This document shows, in pieces, positions 33,311 through 43,532 of a DNA stretch of 64,000 nt. The notes beneath the pieces were generated by a model. That model saw only the letters and a list, made by a program, of their open reading frames with translations, was not told the DNA's origin and ran no database searches. The position numbers and the translations under genes are program-made. This DNA comes from Rhynchopus sp. YZ270_cl-10. Lineage: Eukaryota > Euglenozoa > Diplonemea > Diplonemida > Diplonemidae. The stretch covers positions 124,001-188,000 of the forward strand of contig OZ037880.1 in assembly GCA_964035575.1 (NCBI GenBank), read 5' to 3'. Position 1 is the first letter of the stretch; each line of letters begins with the position of its first letter.

Positions 33311-34504
33311 TCAACCAAACAACGACCTCCCACCTAATGGTGCCTCGCCACAGTCATCGTTGTTTTCATCAAATCTGTCCAAACCGATGTCGAACATATT
33401 AGCCTCAGAAACCCCTCCCCAGCGGGACGTCTTTTCTTCTACGACATGAAGCGTTGAGACGAGGGTTGCGAGAAGGGAGGCACGTTGCGCAGGGTCCGTT
33501 GTGAGGTTCAAGAAGGGGTGGTCGAGAAGCTGTGCAGCCGAGGGGCGTGCGTGAGGGGAGCGGGTTAGGCACTCCGCGGTGAACTGCCGTGCGGCGCTGT
33601 TCTCGATCTGCGCAAGCAACGTGCCCAACGCTGCTGGCTGGGCCTGCAATTCAAAGACCTCTGCGGTCTTCAAAAACCCTTGGTCCGGCCATTCCTCTGG
33701 AGCAGGCGGCCACCCCACTACATGCAACACCTTTCCAATCGCCACTATATCCGTTTCACACTTCTCCAGCAACGCTGCCCCGACAGCCACCTCATACACA
33801 CAACACCCCACCCCCCACACATCAAGCGGATACCCATAGCTTGGTGCACCCAAAATGCACTCCGGGGACCGATACAACCGTGTTGTTCTGATACTTGACG
33901 GAGTGATCGCCCCGCTGTTCTCCCCAGACCCTCCTATACGACTAGAACCAAAGTCGCAGAGCAATACATTCCCTTTCGTATCAAGAAGGATATTGCCTGG
34001 TTTAATGTCTCTGTGGAGGATGTGTTGCGCATGAAGGGAGGAGACTGCGCTGGTCACTGCGAAGGTGATGTGGCTGAGGAGGGGGTCTGGGAGGGGTGTG
34101 TTTGTGGTGTGCAGTCTCTCCGTGAACGTCGTGAGGTCCATGTCCATGAGAGGAAGAATGAGGATCGGCACATTGGAGGAGTTCTCGACCACCTCGTGGA
34201 TGGAGATGACGTGGGCATGTTGCTGAGACTTCTGGTGGTTGGAGACCTCACGCAAGGCAAGCTTCGGCAGCGCGCTCCCACTATTTGGACAAGAATGCCT
34301 CATAGCACGCAAATTCAAAACCTTTGCAGCATACACCCCACCACCCGCACGCTCCTCCACACGGTACACAGTGCCGTACGTCCCCTCCCCTATCCTCGCC
34401 ATCCGTTTGTACTCTCTAACAGAACGGTTCCGGTTTGGCGCCTTTTGCACGCATTCTTCCTCTCCTAGCGTCTCATCGAAGTTCTCTGCATCACTGTCCC
34501 ACAT
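33311..34504 (-). CDS. CDK-like serine/threonine protein kinase (397 aa)
   Basis: Single exon from ATG 34504. Kinase elements in order: glycine loop GEGTYGTVY (about residue 38), VAIK-type lysine YAAKVLNL, alpha-C region LPKLALREVSNHQ, catalytic loop HILHRDIKPGNILL, DFG (LLCDFGSS), activation segment TTRLYRSPECILG, and WGVGCCVYEV. The TTRLYRSPE block and the ALRE-type helix place it with CDK/CDK-like kinases. The usual PSTAIRE-type helix is replaced, so the cyclin partner cannot be predicted. Active-site residues are all present. Both tails are short and acidic. It lies 115 bp past the BRF1 stop codon, a tight tail-to-head spacing. Confidence 0.93.
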   Translation of the reverse strand: MWDSDAENFDETLGEEECVQKAPNRNRSVREYKRMARIGEGTYGTVYRVEERAGGGVYAAKVLNLRAMRHSCPNSGSALPKLALREVSNHQKSQQHAHVISIHEVVENSSNVPILILPLMDMDLTTFTERLHTTNTPLPDPLLSHITFAVTSAVSSLHAQHILHRDIKPGNILLDTKGNVLLCDFGSSRIGGSGENSGAITPSSIRTTRLYRSPECILGAPSYGYPLDVWGVGCCVYEVAVGAALLEKCETDIVAIGKVLHVVGWPPAPEEWPDQGFLKTAEVFELQAQPAALGTLLAQIENSAARQFTAECLTRSPHARPSAAQLLDHPFLNLTTDPAQRASLLATLVSTLHVVEEKTSRWGGVSEANMFDIGLDRFDENNDDCGEAPLGGRSLFG

Positions 34505-34619
34505 TGTGTTTCTGTCTGAGAGGTTAAATGGTTGAAGTTGGATAAAAAAAAAATGCGTATTTTTCCACCTTATTTCTTTCTTTTCGGGGGTGGATTTTTA
34601 AGGGTATGTGGGGGGTTGT

Positions 34620-37501
34620 CTAAGCGAAATCGTCATCTTCTTCAAACGCGAAATCCTCGCCCACCTCTCCGAGGATCGTGCCCATCCCTCGTTTGCGGTG
34701 CGTGTTCACCATGTCGTCCACTTTGTAGAAGAGACGGTCGACGTTCTCCATGTTGATGTTGCTGCTCCCGGCAAGGCTGTCCTTCACAGCATCGTTTGTC
34801 GACGCCCATACACCCTGTGTGGTAGATAAGTCAAGACAATTTGTATGAATATGCCGTGCATTAAGGAAAGGTGCACAAAGCGTGTATCAGGGATGTAAAT
34901 GGGAGGTTTGTTTTGAAATAGAAGTTAATTCTAGAAATTCAGGCACGGAATGGACGGTATGTGGTATGGGAGGGGGGGAAAGTGCATACCGCAATGGTGG
35001 TGGGCATAAGATGTGATTCACCTCGTTTGCGTCGTTTCTTCTCTTTTGTGTCCTGCTGGCGGTCGCGTTTGCGGCGTTGGCGGATTTTAACGAGATAGTC
35101 ACCATGGCAGTCCATCCACAGCTTGCGGCGCTGCATGATCTCTTCGTAGTTGTCCACAACCCAGTCATCGTAATAGGTGTCGGAGACGTCTGAAAGGTCC
35201 TCGTCGTTGCACACCACGTCTGTTGCCTCAAAACGGTCGTCCGGTACATCCTCTAGTTCATCAAGCGCACCATGTGCATGCAAGTCTCCATGGTCCTGCT
35301 CAGTAGCGAGCATCCCCGGAAGCTCTTCCTTCACAGCCATATCCTCCACGTCACTCAGGCCGGCCATGCTGTGATGGTTGGGATAAAAAAAGAGGGGAGA
35401 ATCTATGAAATGGGTTAGGGTTTTTGATAAAAAAATCTTTAGATTTAAGAATCAAGCGTTCTCCTGGAAGTCGAGAGGAGTGGGGGGTGGGGTGCATACT
35501 CGATATCGAGGTCGATGAGTTGGTCCTCGAGGCTGGGGATGTTGTGGTGCAGGTCGTGTGGAAGGCCGACCATAGCGTCCTGCTCGAGCATGGTCAGGTC
35601 CTGCGGTTCGTTGCCTAGCTGTGCGTTGCCGATGACGGAGCTGATTTTATCCATTGTCGTCTGCGAGAAGGGGACGTCGAATTCTGTACAAAAAAGAGAG
35701 TGTTTTGTTGAAAAGAGATCTGTTGGCATACTTCTGTCGTCGCTGTCATGCGCCTCGACAACGAGGTTCGATTCATCCGCAAAGAGAATGCCCAAGGGGT
35801 CGTCGAAGGGCAGCGGGATGGCATCGTCCTGTGGTGCAGGGAACTGTGGCTCGGGCTGGTCTGCGTTCTCATCCTTATCGAATTCGAGCTTGTCTAGGGT
35901 CTCCTTTTTGTCCAGTGGAATGTCGATGCTTGCTGTGGTGTGTGGAGTGTGGAGTGTGGGGTAGGGTGCTGTGTGCATACCTCCAGACGCTGTAGAGGCT
36001 AGTGAGTCAGCATCGCTGTACTCGTCGCTGTCCGGATCGCCTTCGATCTTTTCCTTGTCCGCAAGGAGGTGGGCACGGAAGCGGAAGCGGCGTTCGTTGC
36101 GAACAACGTAGGTCTCGCTGCTCACCCCAGACGCGTCGCTGCAGGAGTCGAGCCCGTCGCTGGACAGCATCGCCGCAATGCCGTCGCTGTCGCCCTCCCC
36201 AGCGTCAGCGTCAACGTCGGCGTCAGCGCCAGCGTCAGCGTCGTCTTGTGCCGTCTTCTTCTGCTGTGCCCGCTTCTCCGCCCGCTTCACCTCCTTGAGA
36301 AAGTTCTTCCCCTGCTGAAATTTCTTCGCCTTCTCCTGCATATCAGCCCTCATACGTTTCCGCTCCTGCCGCCAGACAGCACAAAGCCGTCCCCGGTTAG
36401 CCTTCACAAGACGGTCATGTCTTGCACCAAAATCGCGTTCTAGACGTTTGATCTCTGTGTTCGAGATGTAGCTCGGCATCGTGAGCGGGCCGCCCTTCCC
36501 TGACTTCTGGTGCTGCTTCCGCAGCAGCTCGTGCGCCTCCTTCTGACGTATGCGCGACGCCCGCAGTGCCTCGGGGACTGCATGCAGGTCTGCTGCGGTT
36601 TCGTTCTCCTGTGCTACTGTTTCTATGTTGAGCACGTTTTGGAGTGTTTTGCTGACTTCCACCAAACGTTTGACCACGGTACCACTGCTGATGTTGAGCA
36701 CACGCGTCACATGTTCTATTCTGACCCGTGTGAACCCATGCATCCTGCATGCAAGGTACACCGCCGCAGCGATCACACCTGCAGGGCGCCGACCCTGTGT
36801 GATCCAATCTCGGTTCATGCGTGAGATGATCACATTCGCAGAGTGCGTCACCGTTTCTACGTCGTCGCCTCTGATTCCTAAGCTGTTCACCTGCGGTGGG
36901 GGTTATTTTTGTTGTTTTTTTGCTTTTTTTTTTTGACAAATTCCATCACCACACCACATACATATTTTTTCAAAAAAAGCGCAGGGTCCACTGTATCTGC
37001 CTTGAGACGGAGTGTCTTGCTGATGACGTCGTACACACTACCGATGGTGAAGGGCGACTCCATGACAGCCTCGCTGAAGTCGACCAGCATGAGGTGTGAG
37101 TTGAAGTCTGCGCGTATTCGGGACACATAGTAGAGACAGGCGCAGCAGACGAGCTGGATGCGTTTGTGGATCACGACACGCTTCTGCAGGATCATCTGGT
37201 AGACACGCATGCCCTCCTCCACCATCTCTGCGGGGAGGTGCATCAGGTCTGCCACCTCACGCATCTTGTTGCGCATCCTATCTATCACAGTCGACGTATT
37301 TCCCGACCCACCAAAGAAGCGCTGCATGTACCCTCGCCCCCCTCGCCCCGGCCCACCCCCAGAGTTCACAATACCACTGAACGCCTCATCCGTGACAAGG
37401 TTCGATTCCTGGATGATACCGCACTGTCCACACACCAGCACCCCCTGCGCAGTATCAGTCACAAACGCACTGCGCGGTGCCCCGCACGCACACCCCGACA
37501 T
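34620..37501 (-). CDS. BRF1: TFIIIB subunit BRF1 (TFIIB-related factor, 802 aa)
   Basis: Six exons: 37501-36962, 36890-35981, 35932-35732, 35683-35500, 35368-34990, 34814-34620. All five donors are GTATG(C/T); two introns are 48 nt and in frame. BRF1 recruits RNA polymerase III to tRNA and 5S genes with TBP. Seen: N-terminal zinc ribbon (CACG...VCGQCG), two cyclin folds including VVIHKRIQLVCCACLYYVSR and MNRDWITQGRRPAGVIAAAV, a charged linker, and the TBP-binding homology block YYDDWVVDNYEEIMQRRKLW followed by MDCHGDYLVKIRQRRKRDRQ. The zinc ribbon's first pair is CxC rather than the common CxxC. The last exon supplies a new acidic C-terminus (EDFAFEEDDDFA). The splice model keeps one frame over all six exons. 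Confidence 0.93.
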
Positions 37502-37858
37502 TGTATCAAAAACGCTATGATCCGCCGCGTTTTAGAAGGGGTCCTAAGTGGAGGGGGGTGTTCTGTGGTGGAAGAATGGGGATTGACCGATATTGTGAGG
37601 GAAAAAAAATAGGTATTTTTGGTGTGTTTCTGTCAGATAGATATGAACACACAGAGAGTTTCCCGCAAACCGGGAAAATGCGATAACACTTCAAAAAAAA
37701 AAGGGCTAGTGGAAAATATTAGGGTAGCTTCACACCCCCGCTCTCTCTCTCTCTCTCTCTCTCAACAACACGCGCCCATCAGGGCGTCTCTCCTCCGTAC
37801 AGTCTAAAAGGGTTTTTTTTTCATCTAACACAAAACCCCCTCTCTCTCCCTCTCCCCT
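37502..37858. other. intergenic spacer with CT microsatellite
   Basis: Short spacer between BRF1 start and the TraB-like gene end. It contains a CT dinucleotide run at about 37741-37763 and otherwise A/T-rich sequence. Confidence 0.5.
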
Positions 37859-38818
37859 TCAGAGTGTTTTCAGATCGCTTTTAAGAATAAGAGGGGTGCA
37901 GTCGGTGTGGTGGGGAGGGGTTCGCGGGGAGCCTTCGAATCGTCGCCAGAGATCTTGGATGGCGTGGGGGAGGGATACGACGGTGACCCACCTTTGGTGG
38001 ACAGGGATGTAGCCGCGTTGGAAGAGACCTGAAGCTATGCCGTCCATATGCAATGCGCCCCATGGTATGGAGACCCGCGAATACCACGTTCTGTCAAGAC
38101 AGCTCAGTAAATGTGCATTCCGTCTGTTCACCAAAAAATCATAATCAAAATACGCCCTCTTCCACAACGGCATCTCCTCGGCAACCACATCCGCATTTTC
38201 CGCCAAAGGGTTGACCAGCAGCACCAACCAATCGAAGTACTCCTGCCCGACCACATACCCGGGCACACCCTTTTCGTATCGGTAGAGCTCGAAGGCGACG
38301 CTGCTGACTACTGAGAAGACAGGCTGCAATGCGCTGGCGAGGAAGACCTCCATCACCCCCTGCCAGAGTGCGCGCAAGAAAAGCCCTGCTGCGTTGAAGA
38401 CCTGGAGGAACAGAGGGTGTGGCTGCAGGCTGTCATGTGGAGGGGTCACCCCTTCGCTAAGCACCACGGTGCCCCTGAGGAGCAACGTAACGTCCTCGTA
38501 GAACCCCCTGCTCGCAAGGTGCACCATCGGGACTGTCACCACCTGAAGCAGCTTGCCTCCACGCCGTCTCTCCCACAGCACCGCACGCGACTGTAACTCT
38601 CCATTTACTGTCACGCGAAGCCCCGCACCAAGCGCCCATGAGGCAACAGTGTACCCCACAGCGCACACCCCCACCAAACCTAACAACGGTCGTGCAGAGA
38701 AATACGACATGTATTTTGTTGCAGTGGTGGTGGCAGTGGTGGTGGAGGAGGAGGAGGTGCTCGCGGTCTTGGTTGTGTTGCGCGCAGCACGCAAGGCGGA
38801 CGCATAGTCACGTCGCAT
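37859..38818 (-). CDS. TraB/PrgY-like domain membrane protein (319 aa)
   Basis: ATG 38818, one exon. A Ser/Thr-rich and Arg-containing N-terminus (MRRDYASALRAARNTTKTAS) looks like a mitochondrial presequence. One hydrophobic segment follows (LLGLVGVCAVGYTVASWAL). The rest resembles the TraB/TIKI fold: VVTVPMVHLASRGFYEDVTL in place of the GTaHvS..S...V strand-helix, LLRGTVVLSEGV, a late RRNAHLLSCLD helix and IPWGALHMDGIASGLFQRGY, the position of the G.gH..G motif. Animal TIKI proteins are metalloproteases; other TraB proteins sit on mitochondria or ER. The metal-ligand pattern here is altered, so activity is uncertain. Assignment rests on spacing of motifs and is moderate. Confidence 0.65.
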   Translation of the reverse strand: MRRDYASALRAARNTTKTASTSSSSTTTATTTATKYMSYFSARPLLGLVGVCAVGYTVASWALGAGLRVTVNGELQSRAVLWERRRGGKLLQVVTVPMVHLASRGFYEDVTLLLRGTVVLSEGVTPPHDSLQPHPLFLQVFNAAGLFLRALWQGVMEVFLASALQPVFSVVSSVAFELYRYEKGVPGYVVGQEYFDWLVLLVNPLAENADVVAEEMPLWKRAYFDYDFLVNRRNAHLLSCLDRTWYSRVSIPWGALHMDGIASGLFQRGYIPVHQRWVTVVSLPHAIQDLWRRFEGSPRTPPHHTDCTPLILKSDLKTL

Positions 38819-38934
38819 GCCTCTTCTGTTGTGTGGTGGAGCGGAAAGGAGGGGGAGGAAGGAAGAGAATAGTGTGCCGTAGACGAAGTGCTCTCAATTT
38901 GATTAGGATAACAGAGCATGTGAGACGGGCGCAC

Positions 38935-39102
38935 AGCTGAGAATAAGACTCGGGGACCCGGGACCGGGGACCCGGTTATTCTCAGCCGGACTGGGACCCG
39001 GGACCTGGACCTCGACGTGGACCAGGACCAGGACCAGGACCGGGAACCTCGACCAGGACCAGGACTGGGACCAGGACCCAGGGACCCGGCTTATTCTCAG
39101 CT
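38935..39102. mobile_element. 168-bp element with perfect 13-bp inverted ends and GGACC repeats
   Basis: AGCTGAGAATAAG at 38935-38947 is exactly mirrored by CTTATTCTCAGCT at 39090-39102. The interior is a degenerate array of GGGACC/GGACCA units, with another inverted TTATTCTCAG at 38976-38985 splitting it into two foldback halves. It has no coding capacity. A related element is at 53274-53820. Confidence 0.75.
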
Positions 39103-40087
39103 GTGGGGGGCGTAGCAATGAATCGGGAAAAGGTTTGGGGCGAGGGGGGAGACTTTCTATTTTGAAATTTTCGCTCGAAGTTACAAAAAATAATAATAAT
39201 TCGTATTGTGTGTGGGATGACTGCATCGTTGCTTTCTTTTTTTGTTTTATTCCGCAACCCCCCTCCACGACACTTTGTCATGACATTGACACAATAACAA
39301 ACACAGCATCACTGCTTTATCATGACAACGTGTCGGCGTGCCCTTTTCCCTTCCCCCTCCTTTACCCCTTCCTTTTCTTCTGTTGTTGTCGGCAAAAAAC
39401 GATACGGGAAAATATTACGGCTTTACGAAAACCGGAAAAAAAAAAAAGAAGTGAAACGAATCGTGCTGGGGGAGGAGGGTGTGTGAAGCATATAATGCAC
39501 ACATCCTTGCATTACTGACACTTCCTTCCCTCTTTCTCTCTCTCTCTCTCTCAGTGCGAACCATTCGCTAGTGGTTAGTAAAGGGAAGGGGTAGAGGGGG
39601 TGGGCATGCTCTGCAAAGCTGTTTCCTCTTCCACAACAGAGCGTGCCCTCCCCCCCTTATCGTGGTGGTAGGGGGAATGTGGAGGAGATTGAGAGGGGAG
39701 AGAGAGAGAGAGAGAGGAGAACCGAAAACACAAAATAGTTTTAGATTTAAAAAAAAAACCTAGGGCTCCAAGTGGACCAACGTGGCAGTCAAAAAAAATT
39801 CACCCAATAATAGTTTTTCCGACGGAAAAAAAAGAAAAATAAAAAGGGAAGGGGGGGGAAAAAAAACGCCCCCCAAAAAAAAAGCTTGGCTGTAGTGTAG
39901 GTACCCTAAGGAATATCCTGCACCTTCGGAATTACCAAAAAAACTGCCCTTTTTTTTTGACGTCGCAGTTTTAATATCTCCAGAAGGGAGAGATAAGAAA
40001 GAGAGAGAAAAAAAGGGACGAAGCGCGGTACACAGAAGTACTGCCCCCCTTTTATTATCTGCAAAAAAAGGGGAAAAAGAAAATTTG

Positions 40088-40119
40088 AAAAAGATGAATG
40101 GGTCTGACCACACTCATCT
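40088..40119 (-). repeat. dispersed hairpin repeat, copy 9 (weak)
   Basis: AAAAAGATGAATGGGTCTGA, CCACACTCATCT. AGATGA pairs with TCATCT, but the inner family blocks are missing. Confidence 0.35.
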
Positions 40120-40444
40120 AATCCAATAGTCTAAAAGTAGGCGTCGATGTATGACTGAGGAACACAAAAAAGAACTGTTTTTGCAAATTGGCACAACATG
40201 AGTTGAATATTTGCATTTTGTTTCTCAGTTTTTCGAGTCACCTTCGCACGTGTTCTATTGACCGTATGCGAGCATGTCTTGGCAGTTAACACGCAGGACA
40301 CAGCTTGTCAAACATGCCCCACCCCCCACCCCACCCCATCCCACCCAACCCAAGCCCCATAAAAGAAAAAGTTGTACAGAATCACAGAACAGACCAGATG
40401 TTTCCCCCCCATAAAACCGATACCCAAAATATAAAAAAACGGAT

Positions 40445-42201
40445 TTAGAAAACAAGGGGCTCTGGTCTCGGAATGCCCACTGCCGCGGCGTACGCTGCTG
40501 CTGCGTAGTCCCAGTCGTACACCTGCATGTAGCGCTCCGCGAATTCCTGTAAATGTTTGATTATGAATGCTGTCCTTAACGGGGCCAATTTTAAAAGGCA
40601 TAGAAAACATACGTAAACAGAGTCGTACGAACGCGACCAGTAGTCCTTCTCTAAGATAAGCGTGGTGATGGGTCTTTTGTAGTTTGTCTCGAGGGGGTGT
40701 GTGCCGCCTGTCGCGTAGGAGATGAGCTCGAGCAGCTCTGTCCGTGTGTTGTAGACGACGGCGACTGTGGCGGAGTCGTGCTGGCTGGCAATGGCCTCGG
40801 CCTCGGAGACGATGCGGTGTGCCATCTGTGCAGGGCTGCCGAAGGACTTTGCGATGACGGGTGTCATCTCCTCACGAATCACTCCACCACGCGGCCGGAT
40901 CGAGCGCCAGAAGATAGTCAGGTCAATGTGCCTTGAGGCAAGCGTGCCCAACTCAGGCTGTGTGAACTTCTGGTTGCTGAGCAGGTTGCCCACGTCGCCG
41001 AGCTTGCCCCCATTCGCCGCGTTCAGCTCGCGCACAACACCCTCATGCAGATCGTACTTCATCGCGTTGTACAGCTCCGCACTCAGGAACGGCGCCACTC
41101 CATTGTGCGTCTGGTAGTCATCCGTCGGAAGGGCGGCCTCTCCTCCAAACCGTTCCTGAGGTGGAATGTGGGTGAGCAATAAAACGGGAGGAGGGAGGAG
41201 GGAGGAGGGTCCCCAGAATCGTGTGTCCCAGATATCCCTTAATTGTTGTTACTCCATTGTCCCGTCTCCGAGGACGATATCCGTGGAACGCAGGGCGGAG
41301 GGGGGTGGTCGATGGTGGGGCGGGAGGGGGAGGGGGAGGAGGCTGTGCCATACCGTTTCCCGTGCCTGCTCCTGTTCTTGGATTGCGTGGGTGTACAGAA
41401 ATTTTGACGCATATTCTTTCCAGTAGGTGCCAGGGTTCTGTTTTGAGAGAATTTTTTTTTTACATTGTCACTTGCAGCGCAAGCTGAGTTTTATTTTTTT
41501 GGAGCATCGTCAATCACCTGTCCGAGGACGGGTTTTGTACACAAAGTCTGAAGGCTAATGAATTTCCAAGGTATAGATGCAGATCATCCTCAACCCAATG
41601 AACCCACTTATTTCTTTCATTTCTTGGGTAGTAACAATGTAGCTGCATACCTCCTTGTGCGTCTCGGGGTACATGCCGTAGTAGGTGTCAGCAGAAACAG
41701 AGGTGTTGCTGAACTGCCTCATCTGGTCGGTCATCCCTGCACGCTGCACAACGCGTTGTGCCCAGATGTGTGTCTCGTCGTTTCTGATGTCCCCCGACTG
41801 AGCGTAGAGCGCTGTCTCCCACAGGGTACGGCGGTGCGGGTCTTGCTTGCCGTCCAGACGCGTTTCTTTCACCTATTTTTGTTGTGATAAATTTGAAAAT
41901 ATTAAACAGCTTTTTGAAAGTAGAATCTTAGGGAATTTTTACATACCGGGTGAACCCAGGGATGGTGGTCAACACCGAACAGGGCCTCCACCCTCTCATC
42001 CTCAATGGTTGATGCGGACTGATAACTTTCGTGGTTGCTGTCGTATTTTCTGCTCCAACTGGTCTTGCCGAGGTGCGGTGCCACTGGTGGGGCCTTCAGC
42101 TGTGGGTTGTCCCCAGGCTTGTGTCTCCGCAGTCCGTGAAGCAGACCGATCGATTCATGACGCACCTGCTTGGACAGAACTCTAGAGGATGAATGCTTCA
42201 T
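40445..42201 (-). CDS. SOD-fold mitochondrial ribosomal-type protein (mS42/mS43-like, 401 aa)
   Basis: Five exons, all phase 0: 42201-41947, 41872-41651, 41437-41354, 41155-40613, 40546-40445. The C-terminal 200 residues carry the Fe/Mn superoxide dismutase fold: LSAELYNAMKYDLHEGVVRE, IFWRSIRPRGGVIREEMTPV, IAKSFGS, TLILEKDYWSRSYDSVYE and FAERYMQVYDWDYAAA. Aligned by eye to bacterial SodB, three of four metal ligands are changed (His to Met, His to Leu, His to Arg) and only the Asp of DYW remains, so it should not be an active dismutase. Non-catalytic SOD-fold proteins of this kind are mS42/mS43 in the mitoribosome small subunit. The N-terminal 200 residues (MKHSSSRVLSKQVRHESIGL, ...GMYPETHKENPGTYWKEYA) are basic and fit mitochondrial import and ribosome contacts. 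Confidence 0.82.
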
Positions 42202-42341
42202 TGCTTTTGGGGGTTTGGGGGAAGGGGAGGGGGTTTGACTCTCCTGGGGTGTCTTTGTGTTGTGTGTTCTTTTGCAGGAAGTGAGGGGGGATGGATGGTA
42301 CCAAAATCGTTCTCACTCAGAAATTTGATGTAGAGTAATTC

Positions 42342-42445
42342 CAAACAAAAGTTGATTTGAAACACAAAGCCCTCCTTGGTACAATGACCGGCTGCACTGG
42401 GGTGGACCCCAACCATGCAGGACATCCATTTCGTGGTTTACATCA
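42342..42445 (-). repeat. SINE-like repeat family 1, copy e (near complete)
   Basis: AACAAAAGTTGATTTGAAAC, ACAAAGCCCTCCTTGGTACA, ATGACCGGCTGCACTGGGGT, GGACCCCAACCATGCAGGAC, ATCCATTTCGTGGTTTACAT. Confidence 0.75.
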
Positions 42446-42783
42446 CAAGGGTGGGGAGGGAGTTGCAATATGAGCAGGGGATCTGAGTAGTCGAATGAAG
42501 TGCTGTAGTTACTGTCATATGAGGGATAGAGAAGGCATATAGTGACAAAGAAAGAGTTAGTTGAAAAAACGTGCTAAAACACAGCTTCATTGCTAAAAGG
42601 GTGGGGGCGTGAGTGATCCGCACCGTAAGAGAACGGAGGCGGTTCACAACCGCTCGTCAGGCCACGCAACCTCTTTATACCCCCAGCCTCAACGGCCTGC
42701 TATGCTGTTGCACAGTAGTTATCGTGAAAGCATAGCTGGGACCCTAAGGGCAATCCTGGCTCAGTTCTGCAAACCGCGCACGT

Positions 42784-42843
42784 AAAAAAAAGTGAAGTTG
42801 ATAGTGCAAACGCCTCTGGGACGCAGGCACTGACACTCCGCGG
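42784..42843 (-). repeat. SINE-like repeat family 2, copy d (truncated)
   Basis: AAAAAAAGTGAAGTTGATAG, TGCAAACGCCTCTGGGACGC, AGGCACTGACACTCCGCGGA, nearly identical to 14444-14504 and then broken off at an A-run. Confidence 0.75.
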
Positions 42844-43532
42844 ACAAAAAAAAAAGTTGAAACGTGAAATATGTGCATACACATCTCAAAAAAAAATTGG
42901 GTGTGCTAAATCACAACACTCACCCTCCCCTTTTTTTGCTAAGACATTCTTGGGGTTTTAGATGTTTTTTTTCGCCCATATATTTTGGGGATGGAAAATT
43001 CGAAATTCGACGGATAAAAAAAAAAGATATAAATACAGCAGATGGTGTGACTGAATGGGAGGGGTGCAAAAAGTGCGCAAGAAGTGCGAATCACCCCCCC
43101 TTCAGCCACACCAGTAACTTTTTTTTGCATTCTGAGCGGGAGGGAGAGAGGGAGAGGGACAAATGACCATGACCCTGTTCCTCTCAGCAAAGTTGTTCGA
43201 TCCAGCAGCAAAGCCAAAGATAAAAAAAAAATACACCCTTGTGCACTGTCCTCCGTTGGTGGGTTAGCGTGGAGACAGTTTGGGTGTTCAAAACATTCGG
43301 ATACCGTGTGGGTTTTCCCCCACCCCCTTTTTTTCGTATTTTCTTTTTGATTCTGATAATATTTATTGGGTTACTGTAGCTGTATTTTTTTTGCTTTTTT
43401 TTGATCAAGATAATTGACTCCATAGGTCTTCATATGGATCGTCCACCTCCGGAACACCAGATTTTTTTTTTTTTTTTGAAACCTTGACAACATTGACACT
43501 GTGAACTCCACGCAACTTTATTTTCTCCCCCT

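Larger units (their letters stand above)
38819..40444. other. 1.6-kb intergenic spacer with a TIR element
   Basis: Holds the GAGAATAAG inverted-end element (38935-39102), CT runs (39533-39553), GA runs (39695-39718) and a weak hairpin at 40088-40119. No gene recognised. Confidence 0.55.
42202..43532. other. 1.3-kb intergenic spacer with SINE-like copies
   Basis: Contains SINE-like family 1 copy e (42342-42445) and family 2 copy d (42784-42843), with a GC-richer stretch of unknown origin at 42600-42780 between them. No gene recognised. Confidence 0.55.

Noticed and set aside
33092-33337. Protein-like plus-strand frame between serC and the kinase
   Set aside because: No ATG and no convincing splice sites; kept only as a note in the spacer entry.
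42600-42780. GC-richer island as a structured RNA or gene
   Set aside because: No open frame, no recognisable RNA fold; it may be an unassigned repeat part.
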